Assembly (NCBI GenBank): GCA_036426205.1
Contig: CM071568.1
Span: 37,836,457-37,900,456, forward strand
Length of the DNA: 64,000 nt
Direction: 5' to 3'
Source: Ascaphus truei
Taxonomy: Eukaryota > Chordata > Amphibia > Anura > Ascaphidae
This document shows positions 1 through 11,410 of this stretch, piece after piece. The stretch's first letter is position 1. Every line of letters begins with the position of its first letter. The translations under genes were made by a program, and so were the position numbers. The notes beneath the pieces are model-generated. The model was not told the origin of the DNA, did not search any database, and saw nothing but the letters and a program-made list of their open reading frames with translations.

Positions 1-130
1 GATCGGGATCTTTAAATGCAGAGGGATACCGGCACCTCATAAAGAGGCCTGTATCTCAGGGAGCAGGGTGTCCCCGGACCTGAAACCAATGCGGTTCAGC
101 TCCGGAGACCCCCTGCACATCTACACTATG
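1..130. repeat. Dispersed 'gataccggcacc' repeat module, copy 1 (partial)
   Basis: Begins at the window edge. The same module, running from GATACCGGCACC through GCAGGGGGTC and AGCTCCGGAGACCCC to CACTATGAATAAAA, recurs at about 700-890, 23540-23770 (diverged), 40430-40690 and 41860-42125. Several copies are themselves two inverted halves, one reading TCCGGAGCTGAACCGC and the other GCTTCAGCTCCGGAGACC. It is non-coding and looks like an internal segment of a larger non-autonomous DNA element, because the copy at 1-130 leads directly into the foldback module at 225-445. Confidence 0.7.
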
Positions 131-224
131 AATAAAAATGTATTTTAAATGTATTTATTTATATTCATGTATTTATTTATTTATTTAGATTTATTAATTT
201 ATTTGTTGGGCGGCTGCTATGTGT

Positions 225-445
225 GAATTTTTTTATTGTGGGTAGCGGGGGTGGGTGAAGGGGGTATTAGCCCCAACGATGGTGGTTTAGGGCTTGTGGG
301 AGGGTTAACCCCTTCATGACCGTAGCGGTATTAACTGCTACGGCCGTGAAGGGGTTAAGTGCACCCGCAACCATTCCGCAAGTCCTAAACTCACACCAAG
401 GGCCAAATACCCCCTTCACCCACCCCCGCTACCCACAATATAGCG
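225..445. repeat. Foldback module with central AACCCCTTCATGACCG hairpin, copy 1
   Basis: A roughly 220-bp imperfect palindrome. The outer arms are TGTGGGTAGCGGGGGTGGG (left) and CCACCCCCGCTACCCACA (right). The centre at 303-358 is a tight inverted repeat, GTTAACCCCTTCATGACCG against CGGCCGTGAAGGGGTTAA. Related modules lie at 11938-12168, 23870-24075, 48370-48560 and 48890-49103. No coding capacity. Confidence 0.75.
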
Positions 446-494
446 GGCACGGTGGGTTAACCCCTTCATTGCCTTTGCGGCTATCAGCTATGGT

Positions 495-645
495 AATGAA
501 TCAGCATTTCTGTATTTTTAATAATATTGTGCAGGAGCAGGGGGTCCCCTGAGCTTTGATTTGTGGCTCAGGGAACCCCCTGCTCACTGTACAATATTAT
601 TAAAAATACAGTCATGCTGCTTCGTTACCGTAGCACATAGCCGCA
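495..645. repeat. Inverted repeat (foldback hairpin)
   Basis: Arms of about 60 bp around a TTTGATTT loop near 555-565. The left arm runs from CAGCATTTCTGTATTTTT to CAGGGGGTCCC and the right arm returns through GGGAACCCCCTGCTC to AAAAATACAGTCATGCTG. Flanks carry fragments of the 'tagc' hairpin seen in the neighbouring modules. Non-coding. Confidence 0.75.
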
Positions 646-689
646 AAGGTAAGGAATGAGTGTTTATTTATATATGTGTTTTATACAGG

Positions 690-900
690 CCCCTTTATGG
701 AGTGCCGGTATCCCTCTGCTTTGTTTACATGCCGCGGTCACGTGATCGGGACCTTTAAATGCAGAGGGATACCGGTACCTCATAAAGGGGGCTGTATCTC
801 GGGAAGCAGGGGGTCCCCAGACCTGAAACCAACGCGGTTGAGCTCCGGAGACCCCCTGCACATCTACACTATGAATAAAAATGTATTTTAAATAATTTTT
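690..900. repeat. Dispersed 'gataccggcacc' repeat module, copy 2
   Basis: Near-identical to 1-130 over its right half and preceded by an inverted half (GAGTGCCGGTATCCCTCTG), so the whole module is a palindrome centred near 745 on CGCGGTCACGTGATCGG. The small open frames on both strands here follow from the palindrome and are not genes. Confidence 0.7.
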
Positions 901-1006
901 AATGTGCCGATGTTTGCACAAATAGAGCAGCGGATCTCTCTCTGCTGCAAACACATCTCACAGGGGACGGCCTATAGTATCATTGATGTGCATATACAGT
1001 ACTGTA

Positions 1007-1350
1007 CTGCTGCGGCCGAGTTTATTCGAGCATTTGCCCGTTCTCGGCCGCAGCAGTAACCTGGCGCGCGCCGGAGGGTGCCGGGCGCACGCCAAAGCAG
1101 CGGAAGAGCGCCCTCCGCTCTCCCTACCGCTACCGGGTCCACCGGGTCCCCCGGAACCCCCTGCCCCTGTCCCGCGGGACACCAGGGCTCCCTCGGGGAG
1201 CCCTGGACGTGCGTGCAGGGGGCGCTGACACCCGATGACGCGTGACTGCGCATCGGTGACGCGCGGCACGCCGAGGGAGTGGGGCTAGCAAGCCGGGGCA
1301 TCCCCCGGCTTGCGGAACTAGCCCTGCTAGGATAAAGTGTGTCGGTAGTG
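1007..1350. mobile_element. GC-rich MITE with TA target duplication (Tc1/mariner type), copy 1
   Basis: 344 bp flanked by TA (1005-1006 and 1351-1352). The left end CTGCTGCGGCCGAGTTTATT and the reverse complement of the right end, CACTACCGACACACTTTATC, share the pattern of a GC block followed by TTTATTC. The left end is also a hairpin: CTGCTGCGGCCGAG pairs with CTCGGCCGCAGCAG at about 1043-1056. The body is very GC- and CpG-rich against AT-rich surroundings. It is closely similar to 15858-16217. Related copies are 17120-17511, 35259-35639 and 38767-39129. No transposase. Confidence 0.8.
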
Positions 1351-1352
1351 TA

Positions 1353-1649
1353 TGTGTATGTTAGAGGTTATAGGGGTTGTTGTTGTTATACAGTATATAC
1401 TGTATATATACCGTATATACTGCATTACAATTCATGAATTTCTCGGCTTCAAAGACAACAGCTCGCAAACGCCCCCATGAGTTTTTACACGGCATTGCAG
1501 TATTGCAGCCAGCGGGAATAAAATGCTTAAATCACAGTCGCGAAAATAACGCAATAGACCCCGAGAGAAAACGACACAAAACCGCAGATAACCAGGATAA
1601 TCTGAAATTCGCAGAGCTAGCCGAGTTAGAATATAGTTGGTCGCCACTG
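1353..1649. mobile_element. Tc1/mariner-type element fragment ending in a shared terminal repeat
   Basis: The right end at 1649 is followed by TA; its reverse complement CAGTGGCGACCAACTATATT fits the terminal repeat of the MITE family. Internal sequence, including GCCAGCGGGAATAAAATGCT, also occurs inside 17120-17511. The left end is not visible. It either shares the end of the adjacent 1007-1350 copy or is truncated. Confidence 0.5.
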
Positions 1650-1874
1650 TACAGCATATAAAAAATATATATATTTATTGAAAAATACAAAAGTGTAGCC
1701 TAAGACAATCTAATATATAGATATATCAAGACTGCAGTAACTATCTCTGTGGCCCCAAAATTGTGCTAGGGATGGAGCACAGCCAAGAAAGCAGAAAGCA
1801 GCCCAGGAGAATTAACGCAACGGGGGACCCTGATTCTTAATGGGACCACCACATTATATATTTATTTTAAACTA

Positions 1875-2500
1875 GCTGATATACCCGGCATTGCCCATGA
1901 TGAAATGTTCTGCCACCCCCATCCTCCCTCTCAACTCTCTCCCCCCCCTCATCACAGTTGTTCAGGCTTCCCCCCCATCTCTCCTGACCTCCCTCCCCCC
2001 CTCTCTCTCCCTACTCCCCTCTCCTCTCTCCTCGCCCCCCCCTCTGCCTTACTCCCTCTCCCCCCATATTTCCTGACTCCTCGCTCTTCTCCTCCCCCCC
2101 CCTCTCCTTTTCTTTTCGCTTTTAACTTGAACTTTCCCTCCCCCCCCCCTCTCTCCTAACTCCCCCCCCTCTCCTGACTGAATACCACCCCCGTCTGTCT
2201 GCTGTGCACCGCCATCTTACCGGGGGCAGCTGCAGGAGGAAGGGGGTCCTTCCGAAGGCTGCCTGTCCACTGCCTGTCTTCCTGCCGGGGAGGGAGGGAA
2301 GTGAACGTTGGCGGCTGGGGCAGGAGGGCCGCGCCGCGCTTCCCCTTGGTCTGGGAGCCGGTGGGGGGAGGGAGAGGGAGAGTTGGGTGACGTCATAGAG
2401 CCGGGTGACGTCATAGAGCCACCAATCTGATTGGCCAGAGGCTGAGGACCAATCAGATTCACCGCAGCTAGTACCAACCTTTCGATTTTATATATTAAGA
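1875..2500. repeat. Unclassified repeat with long C/T-rich tract and CCAAT/CRE-like boxes
   Basis: Starts near AGCTGATATACCCGGCATTG. A strongly C/T-biased stretch (1915-2190) produces spurious Pro/Ser/Leu open frames. The 3' part holds a direct repeat, GGGTGACGTCATAGAGCC twice (2383-2420), and inverted CCAAT boxes (CCAATCTGATTGG and GGACCAATCAGATT). Those motifs look promoter-like but nothing recognisable is transcribed from here. Confidence 0.4.
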
Positions 2501-3201
2501 TTTTTCATACATTTGCATATTAAATACATCATTTATTCAGAACACTTTTGTGCCACAATCTTTGTGTGGCACTGTTTATTCATATTGTATGTCTGGTTTT
2601 ATTGGTGAATCTTTGACTATATTTTTAGTCATATTTTTGTTCATCCAGTAGTGGTTAGTAGTGCTCTGTTTTATACTTGGTGCTAAATACATATAGATGT
2701 AGTAACACTTACTGTCTCTGGCACCTTGTCACAGAGAGAGATTACAGCATTGTTAACCTTTTGTTCATTGCACCTCTTCTATGGGCTAGCTACGTACCGG
2801 CTGCGGTCAACAAGAATATTTATTTGTGGGGTTTATTTATGTAATTGCAATTCAGTATGTGTCTGGCAGATGGCGCACGGAATATCTGCCTATGCCAACG
2901 CATGTTCTGTCTACAATGACACAACACACGTGTTTCTATACAATATACTGTACAATGTAACTATGTCAACAGAAATGTCTAGAGTGTCTAGAGACCCTTT
3001 ATTAATATTAAGATCTCAGCCAGAAAGCCCCACAGAAGTCACCGGGACCCCATCAAGCATCTCATCATTCCTGGCCCAGGAGTTCTCACTGGAGTACTGG
3101 GTCCCAATAGACCATGTTAGTTTTCCTTACCAGAGTAAATGTGTGAATATGGTACCTAAAATACTCTAATACTGTAGTGCCGATGAGTATTCTAAAACAA
3201 A
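2500..3201. other. No recognised gene
   Basis: AT-rich DNA with one 147-codon open frame at 2726-3169 (plus strand). Its translation has no recognisable domain or compositional signature, so I do not call it a gene. Confidence 0.5.
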
Positions 3202-3564
3202 TGTAGGGGTGATCTGGTTTCCCCTCTGTACCTCCGCTGCAGGGCGCAATCACGGGGGGTGCTGTGAGGGAGCGTCCGGAGGTTCCGCGGTGGCCTGATA
3301 GCACAGGGGCACCTGCGCAGAAGCCAAAGAGCTGGTCATCCTCCCATGAGAATGACTTATGATCAATTCGGGGCACCCCATTATGAGGCTCAGCAGTGGG
3401 CTCGCAATAGAGTGAGATCAGTGATTGGAATGTTCAATGAAATGTATAATCTCATGTAGAGTATACAGTAATAAATTGTATTTTTCATATATGCATTTTT
3501 ATTGTGTAATATGTGTGTTCATTACGTTCCCAAGCGGGGATGTTGGATTGCACAAGGGGGAGAA
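3202..3564 (+). mobile_element. Gypsy LTR fragment fused to the 3' internal end, with polypurine tract
   Basis: Bases 3202-3308 match the start of the LTR at 3565 (TGTAGGGGTG onward). At 3308/3309 the match jumps to sequence equivalent to 10220-10242 (CACCTGCGCAGAAGCCAAAG), the end of the internal region. It then runs through about 230 bp to a polypurine tract, AAGGGGGAGAA, immediately before the TG of the next LTR. This is the scar of an internally deleted or recombined copy of the same retrotransposon. Confidence 0.6.
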
Positions 3565-4701
3565 TGTAGGGGTGTTCTGGTTTCCCCTCTGTACCTACGC
3601 TGCATGGCGCAATCACGGGGGGTGCTGTGAGGGAGCATCCGGAGGTTCCGCGGCGGCCCGATAGCACAGGGCGCCACCATGTTGTATGGGCATTGCGCAA
3701 TAATCATGCGCGACCGGAGGCATGGAGAGAGTTCGCGCATGCGCAGTGTAAACTCGCGAACGGCTGGCCAATAACCAGGAGGCTCTAAAGTAAAACTACA
3801 ATTCCCATGAGCCTCAGCAGAGCCACATGAAACCAGGGAACGAATAGGAGTGCAGGGATTGTTGGCAGGCAGGAAAGGGAAGCGTGGGGGAGAGACCACG
3901 CTAGCAGAGGGCGCCGGAGGAGCAAGGGGAGAGGTTGTGTGTATGCAGAGGGCCAGTGACCCACCTGCGTAGGCCAGATTCCCCCTCAGGCCCAGTGCAG
4001 ACCCTGAGTCACCATTAGCTTGTGGTGCTGCAGGGAAAGCCCTAGAGAGAGAGACATTCTATTCCCTTACGGTATTAGCAGACAGGGACACAGTGTTCTT
4101 CCTGAGCTGCGGTGTGCGATCAGTGGTTTGGGCTCAAGCTACTGGACATTCCCAACTCGTGAGAGACTATGCTGGATCGGCGGATCCTTTTTGAAGCCTG
4201 TTACCGGCTGCTGGAGTAGCTGGAAGGTATTTAATATGTACACCAACACGGTACCTTCAGGCGCTGATCCCGCCTTGGGGGAGGGTTCTTTGGGGACACT
4301 GGGTTGAGTGACCAAGGGACTGAGTCTATACATTGGACACGGTGTGGGGTGCACGCGGTGGTGGGAAGTGACATTACTCAATGAGGAGAGTGGCCAGGCC
4401 ACTGGTGTATAATTACCAAATACCAGCTATTCATGTACTGTGACTATATGTGTTTTATCCATAATAGGTGTTAGCTAAGGTTTTGCAATTACATATTAGT
4501 AAAAGGTTACAACATTGTGGCTTGTTATAATTATTCTTACTTAGGGGAATATCACTTATTGGGGATCCTGGGTAAGTGGAGGCGCTGCCAAGAATATATT
4601 GCTACCCCAGGCTCCCAATTAGCCGAGGCCCAGATCTCACTGAGCCAGCAGGTACATACAGCACTAGCAGTCTCTCTATATCATCAGGAAAGAGGGCTAC
4701 A
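3565..4701 (+). repeat. Candidate 5' LTR of the Ty3/Gypsy element
   Basis: Begins TGTAGGGGTG directly after a polypurine tract. The end is set tentatively at CA (4700-4701), followed by TTGGAGGCGCTGCTGAGATC, a sequence of the sort found at the primer-binding side of vertebrate Gypsy elements. A second similar string, GTGGAGGCGCTGCCAAGAAT, near 4575 makes the right edge ambiguous. No intact 3' LTR is present after 10242, so the boundaries cannot be confirmed by pairing. Confidence 0.45.
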
Positions 4702-5275
4702 TTTGGAGGCGCTGCTGAGATCTCAGACCTGGGGTGCCCCACCAGTAATTAAATTGTGCTATCCAGTTAAGCCATGTTTGCGCCCTCCCAGACCGAGGTG
4801 CGCAAGTGGGCCCAACAGACCATATACCACTGACCTGCGCCATTGCCGTTGGGAATGTCCCTGCTGCTACATCCTTGGGCACCATAGGGGATCAAGTGAG
4901 GAAACTTCCGATCCTAGCCATGGCCCAAGTTATAGACCATAAGTATGATGCAGATAAAACCTGGCGTAAAGTACCACAGAATGGGACATATGTCCAGAAG
5001 CAGTACCCTCTATATTAATCCTACCTGAGGCCCCGGGCATCCATTGTTCGCTGGTACAGGTGGGCGTAGCCTAACCACTGGCTATGTCCACACCCCAGAG
5101 AGAGTACCCTGGCCCGTCAAGCGCTGTAATGTTTACTCCATTCCGTACCCCTGAGAGCAGTCTGAACCCTATGTGGACCGCCATGGGCCTATGACTGTCT
5201 GTCGCCCCCTGAGTAGGAGCAGTATGTCCAGACGATACAATTAGCCCTTCTGTAGGAAATATTACGCCTAACGAT

Positions 5276-6110
5276 ATGACCATACCTGTGCTAGCGGAGG
5301 CCATACATCAATCCACCCAGTCGCATCAGTACCGGAAGCTGAAGACATTCTCCGGAGACAAACCGACGCCCTTGGGAGAGGTAGGGTTTGAAGAATGGTT
5401 GGATCATGCTGAACAGGTACTAACCGAATGGTCCTACACTGACGCAGTGAGGAGGCAGCGAATTATTGAATGCCTACGACCGCCCGCCCCTATATGGTGC
5501 ATTGGTACAGAGATGACCATCCGGATGCAGACACGCACGGGGTACTTCATGCACGCAACAAAGTCTACGGAACCCCCTGTGGACGCGTTCGCATTGATGG
5601 CTAAATTCCATGCGCTGGCCAGAAAGAAGGAGAAATGGTATCTGACTTTCTAAGGCGTCTGCATTTGGATCTTTGGACTCTGGTGAGGAGGAAAGTAGTG
5701 CAGAAGGCTGATGCAGATGGGCTGCGAACCACGCAACTTCTGAGGAGACTTCTCTTGTTACATCCGGTATCCGTAAGAGTCAGTGGATACCTCGTTCCGG
5801 GTCAAGCCTTGTCTTTTGATGAACTTGTGGACCGAGTACAGGCTCACGAGACCGTGCTGTTGGGATGGGATTTGAACACAGCTAAGAAAACGGGGGTTCC
5901 CCCAAAGGAAGCAAAGAAAGGAGAGGCTAGAGCGAGGCCAGCTGGGGAAGTGAGTCAAGAAAAGGAGGAGCCTAATGAACATGAGGTTGACCGTGGAGGC
6001 TCCACTTCGGGAAGATCTTCCCTGCTTTCAGGAACAATTCCATAAGGAGTAATATCCAGTGCTACAGCTGTGGCAAGATGGGGCATATCTCTTCCTACTG
6101 TCCTGTAAAA
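5276..6110 (+). pseudogene. Ty3/Gypsy gag remnant (PNMA-like capsid, zinc knuckle)
   Basis: The first frame (5276-5653) has a PNMA/gypsy-type capsid start: KLKTFSGDKPTPLGEVGFEEW, then a segment resembling EQVLTEWSYTDAVRRQRIIE. Frameshifts near 5490-5640 move the capsid C-terminal half into 5635-6045, with a final Lys/Glu-rich stretch. A CCHC zinc knuckle, CYSCGKMGHISSYC, follows in another frame at about 6059-6103. Family knowledge: gag packages the element RNA and the knuckle binds nucleic acid. Multiple frameshifts and a stop before the knuckle mean no intact product. It lies just upstream of the protease frame, as expected for gag-pol order. Confidence 0.8.
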
Positions 6111-6212
6111 TGGAAGATGGCGTCCAGGCCTGCAAAATCCATGCTGTGCACCCCGCGGACAGTGGAAACCGCCCTTGTGTCCAATGAGGGTACGGCTCTG
6201 TAGGCTAATTAA

Positions 6213-6953
6213 GTGCCGGCCCCACCCCAGATGAGCAGCCGCATCGGGCCATCGGCTATCGTCAAGGTCGTTATCGAGGGTATCTATGCGTCTGCTCTAC
6301 TGGATACTGGTTCTCAAGTAACCATTGTATATCGACCCTTCTATGATCAGCACCTTCACCGGTTACCCCTATTGTCCGCAGACTCCATGAGATTAAGGGG
6401 GCTGAGCCATGAAGACTACCCTATCGATGGAGTGGTGAGAGTACATTTGGACATTCCACAGTTGAATACCAGCAAGCATCATCCTATGGAAGTGGAAGCG
6501 TTAGTGTGCCCTGAACCCCAAGACCAGCATAGTGCCCCTATAATACTGGGGACCAATACTGACATAGTACAAGCCGTGATCCGTATGTACTTGCAGGAGG
6601 CGGGTAAACTACCGTTGATGGCTCTAGCAGCGTACCCTGCGTTACAAGAGGCATGCTTTAGGATAGCTGCCGAAGAAGAACATGGGGTTTTGTACAACAT
6701 TGAGCATGGATTGACTGAGATTCCCCCAGGGGGAGGAAGGATGATGACAGCAGCTTGTTGCTACCCAGAAAGAAGCAAGAAGGATCGACTATTCTCATTG
6801 GAGAGTACTGCCGACGATGACCAGCAGTGTGAATACAAGTTGTTGGCCTCAGTGCGAGAGTGGCCGTTTAGAATTCCGAATAGAGTACGGGTCTATGTGA
6901 GGAACCTTTCTCCCTATCCCATGCCCATTGATCACGGGCAGCAGCTGGTCTGA
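6213..6953 (+). pseudogene. Ty3/Gypsy retropepsin-like protease domain
   Basis: A 246-residue open frame with the retroviral-type aspartic protease signature LLDTGSQVTIV at residues about 29-39 and a distal IILGTN at about 110. The C-terminal part is the linker toward RT. It closes with a stop where a functional pol would run on, and the RT resumes in another frame at about 7028. The ATG at 6213 is just the first in the open stretch; a real pol would be translated from gag by readthrough or frameshift. Belongs with the gag and RT around it. Confidence 0.8.
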
Positions 6954-7027
6954 ATATATCCTGTTACTCCAGAAGTGAAGACGGAAGTGGGGTTGCGGCC
7001 GTTACCGCCGCCACCGATGCTACTAAA

Positions 7028-8415
7028 TTGGCGTTTGATTTCGGAGATTCACCCTTGATGGCTAATTGGAATAAAAGGTTACAGATCAAGCTGGAAAACA
7101 GACGTGGAGTATTCTCCATTGGGGATATGGATGTGGGGTGCAGCCGCAGTGCCCAGCATACCATCCGGCTAAGCGACACGACGCCCTTCCGAGAACAATC
7201 TCGTTGCATCGCTCCGAGGGATGTAGATGATGTGAGGAAACTGCTTACCGAAATGGAGGAGGCCGGTATTGTTCAGGGATCACGTAGTCCTTATGCCTCA
7301 CCCATCATAGTGGTGCGTAAGAAGAACGGGACGGTACGCCTACGTGTGGACTATAGAACCTTGAATAATCGTAGGGTACCCGATCAGTACACCCTTCCGC
7401 GAATTGAAGACCTCCTGAACGCCCTATCCAGGAATAAGTGGTTTAGTGTGCTGGATCTAAGGTCAGGATACTACAAGGTGCCGATGAACTCTGAAGATCA
7501 AGAGAAGACAGCTTTCATTTGTCCCTTAAGGTTCTATCAATTCACGCGTATGCCTCAAGGGATATGTGGCGCTCCAGCCACCTTCCAGCGTCTGATGGAA
7601 AAGACAATGGGGATATGAATCCTCGGGAATGCTTATTGTACCTGGACGATATAATAGTGTTCGGGAAGACACTGGAGGAACATGAGGAATGGTTGTTGAA
7701 AGTGCTGGATCGACTCAGTACCGAAGGGCTTAAACTGTCTATGGATAAGTGTCGGTTCTGCTGCACGTCAGTGACTTATGTGGGCCATATTGTGTCGGCC
7801 GAAGGAATAGCTACCGACCCTGGGAAAATAGAAGCAGGGGTGAACTGGCCACGGCCCAATAACGTCCAAGAATTACGGTCATTTCTGGGGTTTTGCAGCT
7901 ATTACCGTAGATTTGTGGAAGGCTATTCCGGCAAAGCGAAGATTCTCAACAACCTCCTCAAAATCTACCGCGAAGACACGGGACGGAAGGCCACTTGGGC
8001 ACAAGCACCATTTGGGGACAAGTGGACCACTGCATGCGAGCAGGCATTCCTAGGGCTAAAGACGAACCTAACACAGGCTCCAGTATTGGCGTATGCGGAT
8101 CCTGATTGAGCGTATGTTCTGCATGTGGATACTAGTTTCAACGGGTTGGGAGCGGTACTACACCAGAAATATGATACCGGACTTCGACCGGTGGCGTATG
8201 CCAGCCGAAGCCTGACCCCTAGTGAACAAAACTATCCGGTACACAAATTGGAGTTCCTAGCCCTCAAGTGGGCTATAGTGGACAAGCTGCACGACTACTT
8301 GTATGGCGTTCATTTTGAGATCCGGACTGATAATAATCCTATGACATACATCAACACTTCTGCTACCGTGCCACCGTTAGTTAGCGGCACTGTAAAACTA
8401 TCAATTCAACCTTAA
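7028..8415 (+). pseudogene. Ty3/Gypsy reverse transcriptase and RNase H
   Basis: RT motifs in order: PYASPIIVVRKKNGTVRLRV, the FSVLDLRSGYY block, GAPATFQRLM, then after a frameshift near 7600-7620 the catalytic YLDDIIVF (about 7636), and SFLGFCSYYRRFV. RNase H follows with the opening Asp in LHVDTSFNGLGAVL, but a TGA at 8107-8109 interrupts the frame just before it. ASRSLTPSEQNY and LEFLALKWAI follow, with RTDNNPMTYI at the end. The frame is lost again near 8370-8415, where remnants of NIGADALSRR are visible in another frame. Clear Ty3/Gypsy order, no intact product. Confidence 0.9.
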
Positions 8416-8699
8416 ATATAACCCGGGCCTACGAACATTGGCGCAGATGCTCTGTCGCGGAGACATGGGCTTGACCCTACTTCAGATGAGGAAGTTTGGG
8501 AAGAAATTCCAGGACCCGGCATACAGGCTTTGTGTTCTATAGCAGCAGTGGTAGATGATCGAGTAGCCTTTTCTGAATTAAGGAGAGCGGATTCATTAGG
8601 ATGTCAACCAAAAGCGATCCCGAGGGCGTACCGCCATCCAGAAGGAATCCCGTGGTAGGAATAGTTCGCCAAGAGCTGCAACAAAATAATCCTTCCATA

Positions 8700-9690
8700 A
8701 TTAACCAAGCCCTAAAGAAATGATAGCTCTACTAATGAAGGAAATGGGAAAATTTGAACTGGAAAACTGTCTATTGTATAGGATAGTGCCGTATCACAAC
8801 CATCCTGATAGGCGGCAGTTATTTCAACCCAAGATTCTGCAACACATGGTCCTACGGGCGTTACATGACGATCACGGTCATCTTGGCATTAACAAAACTT
8901 TCGGGCTACTGCGTGATCGATTCTATTGGCCCAAAATTAGAGAATCAGTGAGATACATTGTAGGCGGTGTACTCGCTGTATACAAAGGAAAACACTACCC
9001 ACTCGGGCGGCACCCATGGCCCATCTGAAGAGCTCCGGACCCATGGATCTGGTGTGTATGGATTTCCTTCGAATCGAACCCGACACCACGGGTATCGGAA
9101 ATGTACTGGTGATCACAGATCACTATACAGATATGCTCAAGCCTTTCCTACCAAAGATCAACAGGCGGTGACGGTGGCTAAAGTCTTATAGGAGAAGTAC
9201 TTCCTTTATTATGGACTGCCAAATCGATTGCATTCAGATCAAAGTCGGGATTTTGAATGTAATCTTATACGAGAATTGCTTAAGTTATTGAGTATCACCA
9301 AGTCCCGAACTACACCGTACCACGCGGAAGGAGACGCTATGCCTGAACGTTTCAATCGAACGCTGCTCGACATGCAGGTTACCCTGAAAGGCTCATAGAA
9401 GACTGAATGGAGTAAGCACGTAGAGACTTTAGTGCATGCTTATAATTGTACTCGCCATGAATCCACGTGGTATATGCCTTACTTCCTAATGTTTGGACGA
9501 GAAGCTCGGCTACCAGTGGATGTACGTCTGCGGATATCTACCGATGGGGTATCCAACAGGACGCATTTCCAGTATGTGCAAAGGTTACAGGACAGCTTGC
9601 AGCAGGCATATAAATTGGCAGAGAAAGCGGCTGCTCAACTAAACGCGAGTAATAAGAGATGCTACGATCATAAATTGCGCCATAAGTAAA
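8700..9690 (+). pseudogene. Ty3/Gypsy integrase remnant
   Basis: The H2C2-like N-terminal zinc region is visible as HDDHGHLGINKTFGLLRDRF at about 8865-8925, followed by FYWPKIRESVRYIV. The catalytic core is scattered over frames: a first Asp in CMDFLRIEP (about 9058), a second Asp in LHSDQSRDF (about 9230) and the Glu in PERFNRTLLDM (about 9343). Further on are YNCTRHESTWYMPYFLMFGR and a helix-rich stretch to a stop at 9689. In-frame stops at about 9189 and 9398 and several frameshifts disable it. Confidence 0.85.
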
Positions 9691-10250
9691 TTCGTCCAGG
9701 GGATGCTGTCCTCCTTCACAATCTGGGTCTCCCCGGAAAGCACAAATTGGCCGACAGAAGGAGAGATAGTGTATATGAAGTAGAGTCGCAGATGCCTGGC
9801 CTCCCGGTATACCGTATCAAAGACTCAGAAGGCCGCGTAAAGGTATGGCATAGAAATCATCTCCTTCCCATACCTCAAGCACGAGATAAAGAGTTGGAAG
9901 TGCCCACTGCTTCGCTAGATGGAGAGTCAGATGTTACAGAGGATGGTCCAGAGACTGTATTTAATACCACCTCTGAGGATCCTATGGAGGAAACCTCTCA
10001 AAGGGTCCTTCCGACCGCTGGGACATCTCCCGAAGGAGCTACGGGTAAAGGGCCCCTTGGTCCAATGCCAGATAAGCTGACTCAAATGAGCAAGCCTTTA
10101 GACCCACAGAGCCCATGCTTTGTGCCTCAAAGAGACTGTGTCGAAACATTGAGCCCCTCAAGGGAAGAGACTGAATTGCCAAGCGAGATTTGTTACTCTC
10201 CAAAGGGAGTAACGGAAGAGCACCTGCACAGAAGCCAAAGAGAACAATAA
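9690..10250 (+). pseudogene. Integrase C-terminal domain and acidic tail of Gypsy pol
   Basis: After the stop near 9687 the frame continues as a typical integrase C-terminal (GPY/F-like) segment: RPGDAVLLHNLG, then YEVESQMPGLPVYRIKDSEG and VWHRNHLLPI. A Glu/Ser/Pro-rich tail of about 120 residues follows and ends at 10250. The homologous sequence found at 3309-3331 stops at 10242, so the 3' untranslated part and the 3' LTR are missing here. Confidence 0.75.
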
Positions 10251-11090
10251 TATAAATAATATATAGAGAACATAACCCTTTGCTTCCAATAATAAATTCA
10301 TACATGTACAATTGCACATGTATTAGTTGATGCTTGCTAATGAAGGGATGGTCCAAAATAGGAAATGGTCCAAAATAAGAAATTAATTAGAAACAGCGAG
10401 GAAGAAATGAGACATGGACGGCAAATATAAAGTTATAAATATAGCAAAGAAATATTGAAATGCAGACCGGACATGTATCCAAGGCCACTCGTATATCAAA
10501 CCCATCAAGACTGCACGGTACAGCCAATCACACAACACTCCTCATAAATAAAAAATATACAGTATATATGAAGTGCTATAGTGAACCATGTGAGTGCATG
10601 AAAATTAAATGTGAATAGAATTGTTTATATATGTGTAATCTAAGATTCTAAATTGCGTGATGTATACAATATTGAATGTGAATAATAATGATGTAAAGGA
10701 ATAAAATAATGGTGATGATTATAGTAAAAAAATATAATATAAAAATAATGATGACCCTTTATGGGTGAACACGAAGGGAACATGTCAAGCATGCTCAACC
10801 CAGACCTCCGTGACCACCCAACACGGGAAGAAAATGGTGGACAAAGCAAGAGAGAAGAATGAGGAGATATAAATAGGCAGAATGGAGATTATATGACAGT
10901 GCTGATATCAATACAATCATTCAGGCCTTCTGGACTGAGTGTATTCAATTCGTAGATCCAGTATGTCTCTCTAAGATTTAAAAGTTTATGCTTATCTCCA
11001 CTTAGAAGTGTCGAACTAATGGCCTCGATACCCATGACAACCAGGGAAGAAGGATCTTTATTATGCTTGAGTTCATAATGTCTTGACAGA
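10250..11090. other. AT-rich DNA, probable flank of a Penelope-type repeat
   Basis: No recognised coding region. It runs without obvious break into the palindrome at 11160-11410 and may belong to the same insertion. Local (TA)-rich and ATAATAATG runs occur at 10680-10750. Confidence 0.35.
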
Positions 11091-11159
11091 CTGTGTGTTT
11101 GTAACCCATGAATAATATTGCGTCGATGTTCTAAGAAACGTATACAAAGAGCCCATCCG

Positions 11160-11410
11160 CAAAGTACGTCCCTGACGCGTTTCGTCGCAACAAATGGCAG
11201 TGTTTATATACCAGAGTGCCTCGATCATGATTGGTAACTCGTTTAACAAAGATTCTGCCCCTAAACAGGAGCCATAATATAGCGGAATCTTTGTTAAACG
11301 AGTTACAATCATGATCGAGGCACTCTGGTATATAAACCCTGCCATTACTGTTCAGGGACATTCCCTTTGATAAAGTTGCATTTGTTGCGACGAAACGCAT
11401 CAGGGAAGTA
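11160..11410. repeat. Long inverted repeat with GAAACGC motifs at both ends (Penelope pLTR type)
   Basis: Arms include CCAGAGTGCCTCGATCATGA (about 11200) and its reverse complement TCATGATCGAGGCACTCTGG (about 11312), around a spacer near 11265-11280. Each outer end carries the same motif: reading outwards, TTGTTGCGACGAAACGC, followed by GTCAGGGA (left arm) or ATCAGGGA (right arm). GAAAC plus the self-complementary ACGCGT is the layout of the minimal hammerhead motifs described in Penelope-like retroelements. The usual CUGANGA half is not recognisable here. Confidence 0.6.

Noticed and set aside
1891..2159. Pro/Ser/Leu-rich open frames
   Set aside because: Produced by a C/T-rich low-complexity tract.
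2383..2460. CRE-like and CCAAT boxes as a host promoter
   Set aside because: No recognisable transcript start or coding region downstream; similar boxes recur inside repeats at 40800-41030 and 42240-42420.
2726..3169. 147-codon plus-strand open frame
   Set aside because: No domain, repeat or composition signal; AT-rich surroundings and no sign of splicing signals that would support it.
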